Shown here: positions 12,442-32,079 of the stretch, piece by piece | How the letters are laid out: each line of letters opens with the position of its first letter | Position numbering within the stretch: position 1 is the first letter of the stretch | Position numbers and translations under genes: made by a program | NCBI GenBank assembly: GCA_963070105.1 | Contig: OY718806.1 | Coordinates: 4,299,865-4,363,864 of the forward strand | DNA: 64,000 nt | DNA from: Litomosoides sigmodontis | Taxonomy: Eukaryota > Nematoda > Chromadorea > Rhabditida > Onchocercidae | Direction of reading: 5' to 3' | Notes under the pieces: model-generated | Databases searched by the model: none | The model's input: the letters and a program-made list of their open reading frames with translations, nothing else | Told to the model about the DNA's origin: nothing

Positions 12442-15400
12442 CATATAGCACAGATGGATACAGGCATTCAGAACACTGTCTGCAACTCGTTTTCTTCAAT
12501 TTACCGTACTCCCTCGAATCCTCCATCAACATCTCTATCGCGTTCCAAACACTAGGATTTTGCTTTTTTTACCAATTATTTTTTTCAAACCTTAAACTCA
12601 AAAACATCAATAACTCAATGTTTGCTATAAATATGAATAATCAGTTTTGCCGATGGACGGATTATTGCATTATTATTTCGTAATAATTGATATATTCTAT
12701 ATGATCATTACAAAAAATGTTAAATAAACATTTCTAAAGTGCACGATTCAATTTTTTAACTACAAAATCGAAAATTTTTATCGAAATTAAAAGTAATATA
12801 GCACGATTAAAGTTGATAGGTGACTCTGCTTGCTTATAATATTGTTTGCAATGATTGATCCTAATTGACTGATAAATCCTTGGGGAGTATTTTATTTCAT
12901 ACCACACGAAACGTCTATAAATACTATCTTCGATGAAAGGGCATGTGGACAGCGCAGATTGTCGTTCTTGGCACAATGGCCAAGAGTGTCAAATCACTCA
13001 CTTCAATGATTACCAGTAGGCTATCACTAAAGAATGGAATAGTTCAATTATAGCTTTGTAAATTTGAAAATTTGCAGGTAAGATGTATGGTAGAAGTTGC
13101 ACAAATGATAAGTCAATGAAAGCGTTTTCAGGAACTTTAGTTTTTGAATTATTAAAACAAAATATTTGCAAAAGTGCTCATCTTAATTATTGAATGAGAC
13201 ATGCATGAAAGTCATTTTTTTGTCACATTTATTTGTTTTTTTTTCGTTGGCATACTTTATTTTTGGTGTTTTGTCATCTCTGCATTTATGAATTAAATTA
13301 ACAAATCTTGAAATTTGTATTAAATAATTCTAAAAACTGTATTCGATAACCATCTGATAGTCGTTGATTGATTGGTTATTTCTTATTATTGAAAATTTTT
13401 CGTCCTTTCCATTTTATTTGAAAGGCAAAATAGTAGTTGCATTAGGAATATTTTGTTCTGAATTTTTATCTTAGAGCTTAATTTCTTAAAATTCTCAAAT
13501 TTTATAGAAACTCACGTCACATAGCTCCGTTTGAGTAACATTCCTTTACACACAGCAGTAGCGCGCCATAGGAAAGAAATTTGCAGATTATCTAAAAAGC
13601 TGTCATGTGTCTGTTTGGGGTAAAGTGTTAATTGCAAGGGAATGATGTTTGAGGAGGTATAAATGCATTTGACACCTGTGTACTCGGTTATCGCAACACT
13701 GGATCTAATCCATAATCAGTAAACATCATCACTTAACCATATCAAATAACAACAGCCTATTGTCCCTTTCTTTTCTTAACTATAATGACCTGTGCTTTCT
13801 TCATTCAACAAATGATTTAAGACCCTTTTCGATGTTATCACTTGAAAAATCGTCAAGTTTGAAAATTGAATCAAAAACTTTCCAAGCCTTGAAAATGGGA
13901 AAGCACTTAATGTCAATTGTTTTCAACTGCAATATTTGTGCGAATATACGAATTTCAAGACTTCTTGCTTTGTGGACCGTTTCTGCTGCATTTAGCGTTG
14001 GCAATTTTATCATTGTCACAGCGAATAATATCACAAATCATCTTCCACTCCCCACTTTCCATCACTCAGCCGCCTATCATTATCATCATTAAATTAATTT
14101 CATCAACGTCATTATCATTATCATTGCAATGGTCGTTAGGGCTAGCAAGCATCATTGGTGCTGCATTTGCGCTGGCTCTTTCTCAGCGGGGGAAATTATC
14201 TTCCGGCTCATTGCTTCTCACAGCACCACCAGCGGCGGAAGACGAAGCCAAACAGTGAAAGGCAACCGTTGAGCTGCTTCAACAAGCACCAAACATTTAT
14301 GAGCCAGCTTACTCACTCTTTGCTAAATTTAATGCTCCTTCAAATGCGCAAGCTCATCCTCTTCCCTTCGAACTATTTCATGTAATTATAAATTTTAACG
14401 CTTGTTTATAAGTCCAACTACTTCGTCATTATCATAAATTTTAATATTTCGCTCAGACATTTACCGAAAACCGCCAATGGCGCTAAAAGTGCACTCACCA
14501 ATTTCTGCAACATCACTTTGGACTTATTTCATCGCAAAAAAACGACCTATAATGTGAATGACCATAGAACTAACTGTTCAATTGAAACAGTTATTCGTTG
14601 TAATCCATCCAGCAATTCATCCAGTAATTGACCGCACTCAACTCATTCCCGTTTATTGCTATCTCGGGTTCTTTTGTACTTGAGTAGAGCAATTTTTTTT
14701 ATTTTGCTAAATGCCTCAAAATAAAAAGCATAATGTGGAAAATATTAAAAAGTATTGGTCAGTAATTGAACCAATACTAACAGGAAGGGTGAAAGAGAGG
14801 AAGAAAGGCGAAAATAAGGTGAGGGAGAAAGAGAGAAATGTGAATATACTGTGTTTGCATCTTTCATAACACAGATGTCAATCTGTTGGCAACAAAAACG
14901 GCGTTAAAATTCCAACATTTTTGCATTCTTTTGCTTCCAACACCTTTCCATTACTTAAGGATCAAGTGATTTTCCAATTCTTTTATTTTCAATATCTTCC
15001 AGCTAACAAATAGCCATGCATGATAATAGCGAATACCTTATTAGATATGTGGCGTCATTTGTTTGTCTACGCAATCTCAAATGCGCTTCTTATACTTTAT
15101 TTCACACTTCTGTTATGCTGTAAATACAGTAGTATATTTCTTACACATTATCTCTGATAAATATAATTTTTGAAAACTTCTTAAAATTACTATTTTCTCA
15201 TTTGCCTCGAATCATACTTTTCTTGTAATGAAAAATTTCTTTAATACACTTTAATATGTAATTATTGATATTAAGACAAACTTATGATAAATGAGACAAG
15301 CTGAAAGCGATCACCGAATCATTTGAAGATTTGGAAAGATTGGTTTGTGTCTCTTATGAATAATTAGTTAAATGCTAGGATTCATAAGAATAGACGTCCA

Positions 15401-17254
15401 AGGGGGTCGTTGTCGGCATAAGTTACCTATAGAGGGAAGTTCGAAGTGAGTGATGTGTCAAGGAAAAAGACAGAGGGGTCATTTCACCCTAAGCTATGAT
15501 CTCCAACTTAATATTAACTAGTGGCTGCTTTTTGCCGACTAACAATTAAGTAATTATCCCCTTACTGAGACAATACAAAGTTTACTTCATTTAAACTAAC
15601 TCATTCATGATGAATCATCAAAGTGGTTATAATGTATGCAGCAAATACCATATTGATTTTTTATATTAAGTTTGCTAATTTTGCATTCTACATGATAGCA
15701 ATCCACGGAGTTCCTTTCCAGATGGTCTTTTGTGGCAACCCAATGTTTGTTCGCTAAAAGAAAAGACAACGGTAAAAATCAAATTTTTTCAAATTTTTCT
15801 AGTTGGACGTAATAAAGCTGTTTATTTGTTCCACGTAAAGCTTATGATAATGCATAGGTAGGATTTGAACTTCCGGCGAACGAGAATGATAATTATGATG
15901 ATAATAATGATGATTACAATAATGCAACTGGTGGGAGGGCCCATGATGATGCGCTAGCTTGAATTTTATTCCTTTTTGTGTATACTTGAACATAAGAAGC
16001 GACAAAAAATACACAGTGGAAGACGGAAAGAACCGGCAGATACAGAAGTATGTTCTTGAACAGAACTTCTCACACCTTTACTTTTCTTGACAATTTGCTG
16101 AAAATAAGATAGAAGGAGCATAGTGTGAGGCAGGAGTGGAAGAAGTCTGATGATGGGACCAAGAAAAAGAAATTCACAAGATAAGCTACGGGAAACGAGA
16201 GGGGGAAGCAAGAGAGATGAGATGCGCTGGAAGAGAAGGTTTTGCCTTTTTTTTTAAATCCGCAACCTCTGAAACAAACGTATATCATCATTATGTTGGT
16301 GTGGTTTCCAGCAATGGTTTACTGGCCAGTCGCAAAAAAAAATTGTGTAATAGTCGGCCAGCCTACATATCAACAAATTGTTTGAAGATATATATTTTTT
16401 CATCATCCTGCTTTCTCTTCTCCTTGCTTACAAGCATATGCGATAGGCTCTTCACTGATTTATTGGGGTTGCAGGAATGACATAGTCAATAAATTTTGCT
16501 TGATCGAATTTTAGATGTTAAATCTAAAACTTATGTGTTTCCATTTTTATAAACGAAGAAACGCTAAGTAAAGAAGCAAGCAATATTCAGCTCAAAAAAA
16601 TAAAGAAAAAACATTAGAAAATTTTGCATGCTAGCTTATTTAAGAATATTTATCAGAAAAAAAGTACTTTTTGGTAATCTCATAGCCCAATAACAGCTGC
16701 ATTAGTTTATTCAGAGATATAATGATGAACTTTGGAGATGAAACTCAGTGCCGCATCACTTCACTACTGTAATCTTTACTTGGGGATTTAGGGAATTGCA
16801 GCTGATTTGAAAATTTGCACCCATCTTTACTGGGCAAATGATTGCCCACTGGGAGAAAATTACTTATCGAATAAGAGAGGGTTCATTCGATACTTCTTCT
16901 TAATGACACAATCCATCTAGGAACATGCTAGGGAATAATAATGTCCCATAATTAAACTAGCTTTACATTCTTAAGGTAAGCGCATTAATCAAACTGCTTA
17001 TCGAATTAGTGTGTGTATGAGATGGCTAATTTTATGGGTTTGAAGCTTTTTTTACTAAATGGATACTGCTGAAGTGACACATAAAATAACAAATGAAATC
17101 TTTGGCAGTTCAGATTTGTGCGTTTCACACAGCTTATCATTTTATGAAATCAGTACATGATGAAGAGCAATTTGATTAAAAATTCGGAAAACAATTTGTT
17201 TTGATGAGGTCAACAGCACTAGGGCGAGCATTGGGTTGGCTGGTGAGTTGACGA

Positions 17255-17700
17255 GGTGTGAAGGACGGAAGGGATAGGAAGGAGGCAGAGGTGGAGACAG
17301 AGGTAGTAATTGGCCACCCGAATGCAACAGAAGCCACCAACTTTAGGGGTCAAAGTAGCCATGTAGTTAGAATAGCAGGCTACCCGCGTCTTTTTCCGCA
17401 TCCTCACACTCCACCACTTCATTTTGAATTTCTCCGGATACAGTGTCACAGGTTGTTGTAGAGTGGTTTGGAGTACGGCGTAAAATAGTGCGATACTGGG
17501 GCAGCTCATTGGCTGAAGACCGTGCTCGCGACTCCGCCCCCAAATTTGCACTTGCTGCTGGGAATGAAAGTGAAGTGTGGGAGGGAGGAGAGGAGGAAGG
17601 GGAAGGGAGGGTCGTATCTTCCGTGCAACCCACCTCCCGCCTCGCACTCTGATAGAACAAGGCAGAGGGAGAGGGAAGGAGGAAGCTTCCCCTCATCACT
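17255..17700. repeat. Purine-rich low-complexity stretch
   Basis: Two strongly G/A-biased segments (about 17257-17303 and 17570-17612, GGAGG/GGAAG-type units) flank more GC-rich DNA. The bias creates long open frames on both strands that are rich in Gly/Glu/Arg or Pro/Ser/Leu, and I do not accept these as genes. The GC content is clearly higher than in the surrounding kilobases. Confidence 0.5.
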
Positions 17701-17877
17701 GCTGAGCTCGATTAGTCGTAAAGATGGAATCGATGGGACGGATGGGCCTAATAGAAGGACGGATGGGATCCTTAAATCTCTCGCAAATTTCGGGTCAATT
17801 CCAGGTAGCCCTGAGCGGTTACAGTGTAAGCTGGCAGTAGATTAAATTCGTTTTCTAGTGGCGTAAGTATCGCTTCG

Positions 17878-18183
17878 TTATCAGGTTGATGACAATGATG
17901 ATAATGCTGATGGTTACGATAGGAACGATTATAACGGTGGTTTATACGTGTTCGATCAAAAACTGATAATGGCCTTTTAAGAACCATCATAAACGAAGGC
18001 AGCCAATTGACTTTAAGTATTATCTACCACATAGGGGAAGGTTTTTATCATAATTGATCAGATAGTGACTGCGAATATCATGTTATTATTATCGGAAACA
18101 GAAATCGTTGTAGATTTGGTTTGATACGGAAGGGCCAATTAAATCTACAGGTGGGGTAAAAAGGGCGTGAAGTGATCTGATAG
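17878..18183. promoter_or_regulatory. Cluster of GATA-factor binding motifs upstream of elt-1
   Basis: Seven WGATAR motifs, counting both strands, occur in about 306 bases. They begin near 17878 (TTATCA), 17899 (TGATAA), 17964 (TGATAA), 18020 (TTATCT), 18045 (TTATCA), 18060 (AGATAG) and 18178 (TGATAG), with a CGATAG near 17917. A rough base-composition estimate predicts one or two. The cluster lies about 1.1 kb upstream of the proposed elt-1 start codon. GATA genes in animals often autoregulate, so an enhancer is plausible, but function is inferred. Confidence 0.4.
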
Positions 18184-18599
18184 CTTTGGTATTGCAACTA
18201 ATCCATTTTTCCTGCAACGCAATACCTAGTATTCTTCGGTCTTGCAATCATAATTATGTGTATCTCAACACATCACATGTACCACTGTTTATATAAATCA
18301 TTACATCACCATCCTCCCGCATATCAGATAACAGTTGAAGAGCAGAATGCTACAGGAAAACAAAGGCGGAATAATAGGCGTAGGAGTGAGTTGCGTTGAA
18401 ACAAGAAACACAGAATCCATTTCAGGAATATGATTTCGAAGAGTACTGATACCTAAAAAAACAGGAGAAAATGCTCGGTTCGGGATGAATATAACAACAG
18501 CACCGTGGCGCCTCACCACAGCACATACGCTTTTCTCGAAAATATGCCCAAATTTATGCACCATCCGCACGAGCACTTCCCATTCAACGGTCATCGGGA

Positions 18600-18664
18600 T
18601 ATTTGTCTCTCTGTCCGTTCGTCTGTCCGTCTACTTGTTCGTCTGCCCATTTGTCTGTCTGTTG
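18600..18664. repeat. Degenerate GTCTGTCC-type tandem repeat
   Basis: About eight loosely repeated GTCTGTCC/GTCTGCCC/GTTCGTCT units read as an imperfect 4- or 8-base repeat in the elt-1 upstream region. Confidence 0.6.
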
Positions 18665-19266
18665 GTTAGTTATTCACATTGTTATCAATGAATTGCCGAT
18701 GCTGTAAGTGATATTCATAATTTTTTCTTCGTCAAACATACCTTGACATTTCGCTCTTCTGGAATTGAAACAATTTCGCTCAGTTCAATCTGTCACCTTT
18801 TTTCCAAACGTTCGTTTACCTATTCCATCCGTCATCTCCTTTTCGAAACATTTTGCACTGATTTTGGATGGACAAATGCTCCCACCAATTATTCGCATTA
18901 TCGCAAACATCGCAATTTTCATGTCTTGCACAACTCTGAACTTTGCGACCTCTTCCTGACTTTCCTTTCCTTCTTATTTTAATTCGCACAAATTTCACAA
19001 TCCATCAGCATGCTATTCAGCTAGTAGTCATTGGCGTAACGCTGTATTTCGAAATATCAAAAGTGTTATTAATGCTGAATTTTTTGTCACATTCCATCTT
19101 CATGTTGTATGAAATATCAGGCGTTGAACATACTGTGCACAGAACTTCTCTGAAAATGAACGTTAAAAAAATTTCATATTTTAGAGAAGGATTTCGCATT
19201 ATTAGAGTTCAAGCTGGAACAAGGCAAGGTCAAATAACAGTGCGCTTTTTTATACATTTTGCGAAA

Positions 19267-26784
<7,518 letters not shown>

Positions 26785-29700
26785 CCGTTTTCTAAAAAAT
26801 TTCCGGATTTTGAAATTAATCCTGCATGCTTGTGTTCCATGAAAAGCGAGCTTTATTATCTATGCCTCTTTTTATTTGGTATTCCTCTGCCTGAGACTTT
26901 TTTGATCGAAATATATTTTCCTCCCTTATTTCCTGCTTACGATTTTTGAAATTTGCTACTTGATTTAGCTGAAGCAGTTGTACATTTAATACAAAGAAAA
27001 AGAGGTGAAATCAGGATGAGATAATATGAATTTTTTGAGAATGATGAACAAGGCGTGCACCGACCTTCATCGTTCTCTACGTTACCAATAATAAAGTGAT
27101 AGTTTTCCGGATCTGCTGTATAATGGATTTTTATAATTTTTGTTCTGTTTATTAAGTGGTTGTCGAAGTGCCTTCTGTTTAATTCATTGTAAAATTAAAC
27201 TATTTGATATATTTCATGTGTAGATTCTATCATTTCTCCTGTTCCTCTCATCGTCAAACTTAAATATAATTCATTCAGCAGCAACAATACGTGATGAAAG
27301 TTTTCACTTTCTGAACAGATTTTAGGAATTATTAATTTTGAATGCTTATGAACAACTTTGCATATGTGGTTTGCAAATTCCTTGACCTTAACCATTCCTG
27401 ATTGGTTCAAGTCAATGAATCAAATAAAGAAGCGGAGATATATTTTTTTTTAAAGAAACCGTGAATTTTACTTCCTGCGCTTTCTTCTAAACCGTTTTTA
27501 AAGCAGCGCTGGAACCACTAAAAAAGCAATTTTATTAGTTCAATTTCATACTTACAACTTACCACCAAGCATTCGTTTTCATTGAATTAAGTGCATTAGA
27601 ACTCTCTGGAACTAAAATAATTTGTCACTTAATTTTTGGGCAATCCATTTGAAATGTTGTCGTGACTGTTCATTGATCAGTTTTAACAATGTTAGAAGTG
27701 TTAAATATTCTGCCATAATATGTGTCATATTTTCGAATGTCTTCGCGACAGTTTTGTTAGATTTCACTTTCATTATCTATTGTCACATAAGTTCGATGCA
27801 TCAAGCAGTTGTATTTGCAAGACCAGTGACAATAAATACGAACAAAATAACAAACTGTAACAGTTCAATTATTGATTTAAGCATCCGCCTAATTCCCTTT
27901 TGCCGCAAGTGTTGAACGATGGATGATTGCCAAACTTTTAGCTTTGAATAGCCAGGCTTTTTTGTCTTTTCGCCGCGTAATGAAGAATTACTGCTTGGTG
28001 TGAGGAAATTGCAATTATCTTTTATTGACCTTTAAAAGATGACCTGTGAATTTAGCTTTCTTTCGACTACTGGAAACGCAACAGTTTTTTTGCTGTCTCA
28101 GCTTGCACAGCAATGGAACTTCTTTATTCCTACCCTTCGTCTCTAAAGCCTTACCGGAAATGGCACACAAAAAAAAGATATTTATTGTTTTTTCGATTAC
28201 TCGGTATTCAGATAGGAAAATGGTTTTGGATCTTTTGGAATTACATTCATTTAGCTTCTGGCGCCATTTACCTGCTGATATCTCTACCGGAAATACATTT
28301 GAGCAAAAGCACGTCCTGATCGGATGTTATCAGTTTCTCCTTTCGTCACAAAGGGAAAATATGTCACCAAAATACAAATTAATTAACAGACCGGATAAGG
28401 GCTAAAATGCTGTTAGTTAAAATTTTTAATAACTCTAAATAATACGTCATCTCAAAAATCCCAGTCATCCTTCATGATAAATATTTATCAGCCATTATCC
28501 AATTACGATCATATCATTGTTAGTAGTATTTCAAGTATCGCAATTAATCATGAAACATTCATTGAATTTGTTGTCATCAGAAGTGTTATTCAGATATGCA
28601 AATTCAGCAAAAGCGTCATAGAATGACAAGTGGATGAGCTAAAAATTTAGGTTAGTCGGTTAGTTAAGAAGGAATTTCAGGATTCTGATGGATGAAGTGA
28701 GCGCTGTAGCCAACAAAACTCGTTTTCACTTCTCCTTGATGAAATTCTTCACTCCTTACCTTCCGATCGATCCACCTTCTTCCATTTTCCTCCACGATAT
28801 CGTCTGATGCAATCAGTTTAGTCAGTTTAGTGCTGGCAAAAGCGAGGTCGTTTGATCGTTATCTAGTTTACTAGCTCCTTTTCCACCATCTACTTGTCCG
28901 TTCGTCCTCCTTTCATAAAAAGGTCGTTTCACAAAATTATTCCAAACAGACACAGTCACACACATTCTCAAATTTTAACACGTTTTCATTTTACTAATCA
29001 ATAAGCAACCTGTTCTTTATGCCCTTCCTCATCTACCAATCAAAATACGGCACTCAAAAATGCTATCAACGCATTGATTTAAAAATTCTAACACATCCTA
29101 TTGTTGTAAGTTTACTTAATAACCATAGCGACGGAGAATAATTTGAATTCGAAAATGCTTGACTTCTAAAAGTCCTAAATTAAAAATTCTACTTAAAATT
29201 AGACGCGTTGAATAGTTGTCGCTACGCATCAAGCTGAAGGTTTCAAGTCTTTAAATTCGTAACCTCGACGGTTGAGAGTGTGCCATTTTCAGAATAAAAA
29301 GCGAGATTTTCCCATCCCAATAGACTCAAGAGAGGACGACAGTCTCCGATTTCAGTGCTTTACGCTTTTCCACACTATTTGTAAGAATTCAGATGAAGTA
29401 TGATTTCAAACAACGCATTTGGAGTTTTGTTATAGCACATATGATTACAGAGCATTTTAGCAGCTTCAGTAAAATGGAAGCTTGATGAAATCTAAATAAG
29501 CAGCAATCTAACAATTCTACGCATGCCTCCAGTGGTTCATTAATTTCCCGAAAAAGCTTCTAAAAGCTCATTGTTATGCTTTTCCAAGGCTTACAGAACC
29601 TCCTTAATACTTCAGTCATCTAATTGATCAGCTGTTACTATCTATTACTATGGCTGATAATGTCCAGGTAATTTAAAAACAGTCGGTATAATAATGAAAG

Positions 29701-32079
29701 ATAAATGGTTGAAATTACAGTAATATTAATGAATAAGCTCACATTTACACAAAATAGATTCAAACTAACTTTTCCATTGAAATTTATATGAAATTTAAAT
29801 AACTGTAGAATAAATTAGAAGTGTAAAATAAGCTTTACGTGGATGAACGAACCATACGCACATTGAGAGGTAGAATGGCACATCAAAACTGAATGCTTTT
29901 GCTCATGCGCAGGAGGAAGCTCAGAAAAATTATAGGATTGGGCATAAAAGTGTAATGGTAGTATTTGTCCTCGTCTTTACGTTCCATTACTTTGTTTTAC
30001 GCACATTTCCGACTAGGTTATTTAAGGGTTGTATTCAGTGATGGAGCGAAATGTGTCAACTATTAGCAGTCAGATCTCTTTTGAGGGCTTCCTTTACTGT
30101 CATTTATCAATAGAGAGTACCACTCGTTTTTACTTTCCTTTCTTAGCAAATACGAATTTCCTTCCATATATACCAAATGTGAATTGAATTTCTACTTTCT
30201 ACTTATCAAGATCAAATACGAATTTCACTTTAACTAATAAGACAATAGCATGGTTCCCATTTTCTTCACGAAACGAATTGTAATTTTGTAGAATATTTCC
30301 TGTATTCGGGTTCAGGGAATCATTTTTTCTTTCAAAATTTACTATTTAAGTTAATTTCTTGATGGTAGACAAAAATTCCGTAACTTGCGTGGTATAGAAA
30401 ATAGTACCTTAGCGTATGATTAAAATAAATTTCTGCGTGTGATGCAAGCTAGGTATTCATTTTTTCAAAATTTTGCAGAAACTTAAATGCCGATTAGTAC
30501 TGGCATCAGCTAATATGACCGGTATGATCACGTGATTCCTCTTCATATAGTAGTATTCAGTATATTTATGTCAAGAAAACAGAATTTCTTGCAGCCGAAG
30601 TGATATAGAATTTAGAAGACATAACGTTAGCAGACAAAACGCTAGTTAGTAGCTCACCACCCAAGTCGATAAACGCTATCTGAATTAGTTTAGAATATAA
30701 GCATACTGGAATTCTGCTTGCGGTACAATGATGTACGATAACGACTTCGTTATAATTAATAAATGTGAAGTAGATTGGAAGGTAATTGGGAGTTGAAGTT
30801 AACTGTTAGTTGGTCATCGACCGTAGTTGTCCATTCCTTCTTAATTATCCGCGAATTATGTACAAAGAGCTAGACAGCTAACTGGGCTTCGCTATCTCAG
30901 CTGAGCCTTTCAGTGTTAGGAAAAAAGTGGATTATACTACCATGAAGTGCTTAGATAAAAATATATCCATCGATGATCGTTCTGAATACTGCTATCGTAG
31001 CGATTTAAAGCACTGAAAGCTGTTAGGATAAAGGTCTATTCCAGGATTTTTGGATTCACGTATTTTTATATTTTTATAAGGAGAATATTTGACAGCACAC
31101 CATTTGCAACTCCTCTATTTCATTAACAGTACAAGAAAAGATTCTATGCCCAGAACTGAATAAAAAGTTACCCGAGGGAATATAGCAAGGTCTTCTTCCA
31201 ACCTAAGTATACCATTATTACGGCATCGCTTATAAACTAAAAAAAACCCATAGATTTTTCAGTTTATCTAGACAACCTGCCCTGGATAAACTGGCTAAAC
31301 GCAGGATAAAAGAGAATTACAGGTCAGAGATTTATTTCACATCCTTCAACAAAGATTTGAGTTTTCAACCTGATCTGTGAAAACAGTGCAATGTACATGT
31401 GCAAAATGCCCGGAACATTTCTGAGGGCAAATGTTATAGCAAAAGGTGCCAATGGCAGTGAATTAAAATGCACTCACAATATCCACCGTTAAAAACCGTC
31501 AGTGTTCCTTTACTGTTCCAAAGTGCATTTAGCATCCATCCAATGACTATGAATAAAACTTCGACCATCTAGACCGAACATTGGTATGGTGATGCACAAT
31601 AGGAAAATATTTTATGTTATGGTACTTTTCATAAAGTTACAAGGATGTAGTTACTTCTAGACAGAGATGATCAAATTCAACAAATAATAACCAACATGGA
31701 AGCGAAGAAAGGAAGCACCCACTGCAGCAATGCAAATCACAATCGATATGACTCCAACTGAAAAAATAGCTATCTGCAACTTGTAAATTCAAAGAACTAA
31801 ATTTGGACCTTTTAGAACAAAAAACTAAAGAAATTAAAAGCCTGAAATAATTGCATTCCTAAAGTTGTCCGTTGGTAAACACTTCACGAAGAAATAATAA
31901 AACCAGATTGAAAGTATATATTTATAAATTACGAAAGAAACATTCCTTGTCCAAAACTAACGTATCACATATTGATATAACAAAGGGAACTGATATAACA
32001 AAGCATCAGGAAATTGTAAATCCCTCCCTTAAATTAAAAAAATCAAAATAATAATTGCAGTGTTAACTAGGAACATAGC
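26785..32079. other. Gene-free interval between convergent elt-1 and copb-2
   Basis: This stretch carries the 3' ends of elt-1 (plus) and copb-2 (minus). A polyadenylation-like AATAAA is at 27090-27095 and another near 27422. Open frames such as 27622-27915 and 28046-28405 lack family resemblance and flanking splice signals. I see no repeat, RNA gene or mobile element that I can support. Confidence 0.6.

Larger units (their letters stand above)
5330..17877. other. Long gene-free interval downstream of jac-1 and upstream of elt-1
   Basis: I found no chain of phase-compatible exons, no recognisable protein family and no tRNA-like box A/B pair here. The longest open frames (for example 8069-8371 and 17219-17647) have no family resemblance and no supporting splice sites. 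The interval has AT-rich DNA, T-runs, a C-rich pyrimidine tract near 12.38-12.44 kb and purine-rich DNA near 17.25-17.70 kb. The start probably includes the jac-1 3' UTR. The remainder is best read as the 5' intergenic and regulatory DNA of elt-1, though undetected non-coding exons or small genes cannot be excluded. Confidence 0.55.

Noticed and set aside
15850..15890. tRNA T-arm-like sequence (GTTCAAATCC on the minus strand)
   Set aside because: The flanking bases do not form the five-pair T stem, and no matching A box or acceptor stem is visible.
17219..17699. Overlapping open frames on both strands in the purine-rich region
   Set aside because: They are caused by biased G/A composition. 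Several frames are open at once and none shows a domain.
18943..19266. Upstream in-frame extension of the elt-1 first exon
   Set aside because: The frame is open, but its Phe/Ile/Leu-rich sequence looks like untranslated DNA. The ATG at 19267 has the best context and gives a length matching ELT-1.
28046..28405. 119-codon plus-strand frame between elt-1 and copb-2
   Set aside because: No recognisable motif. An overlapping open frame on the same strand suggests chance.
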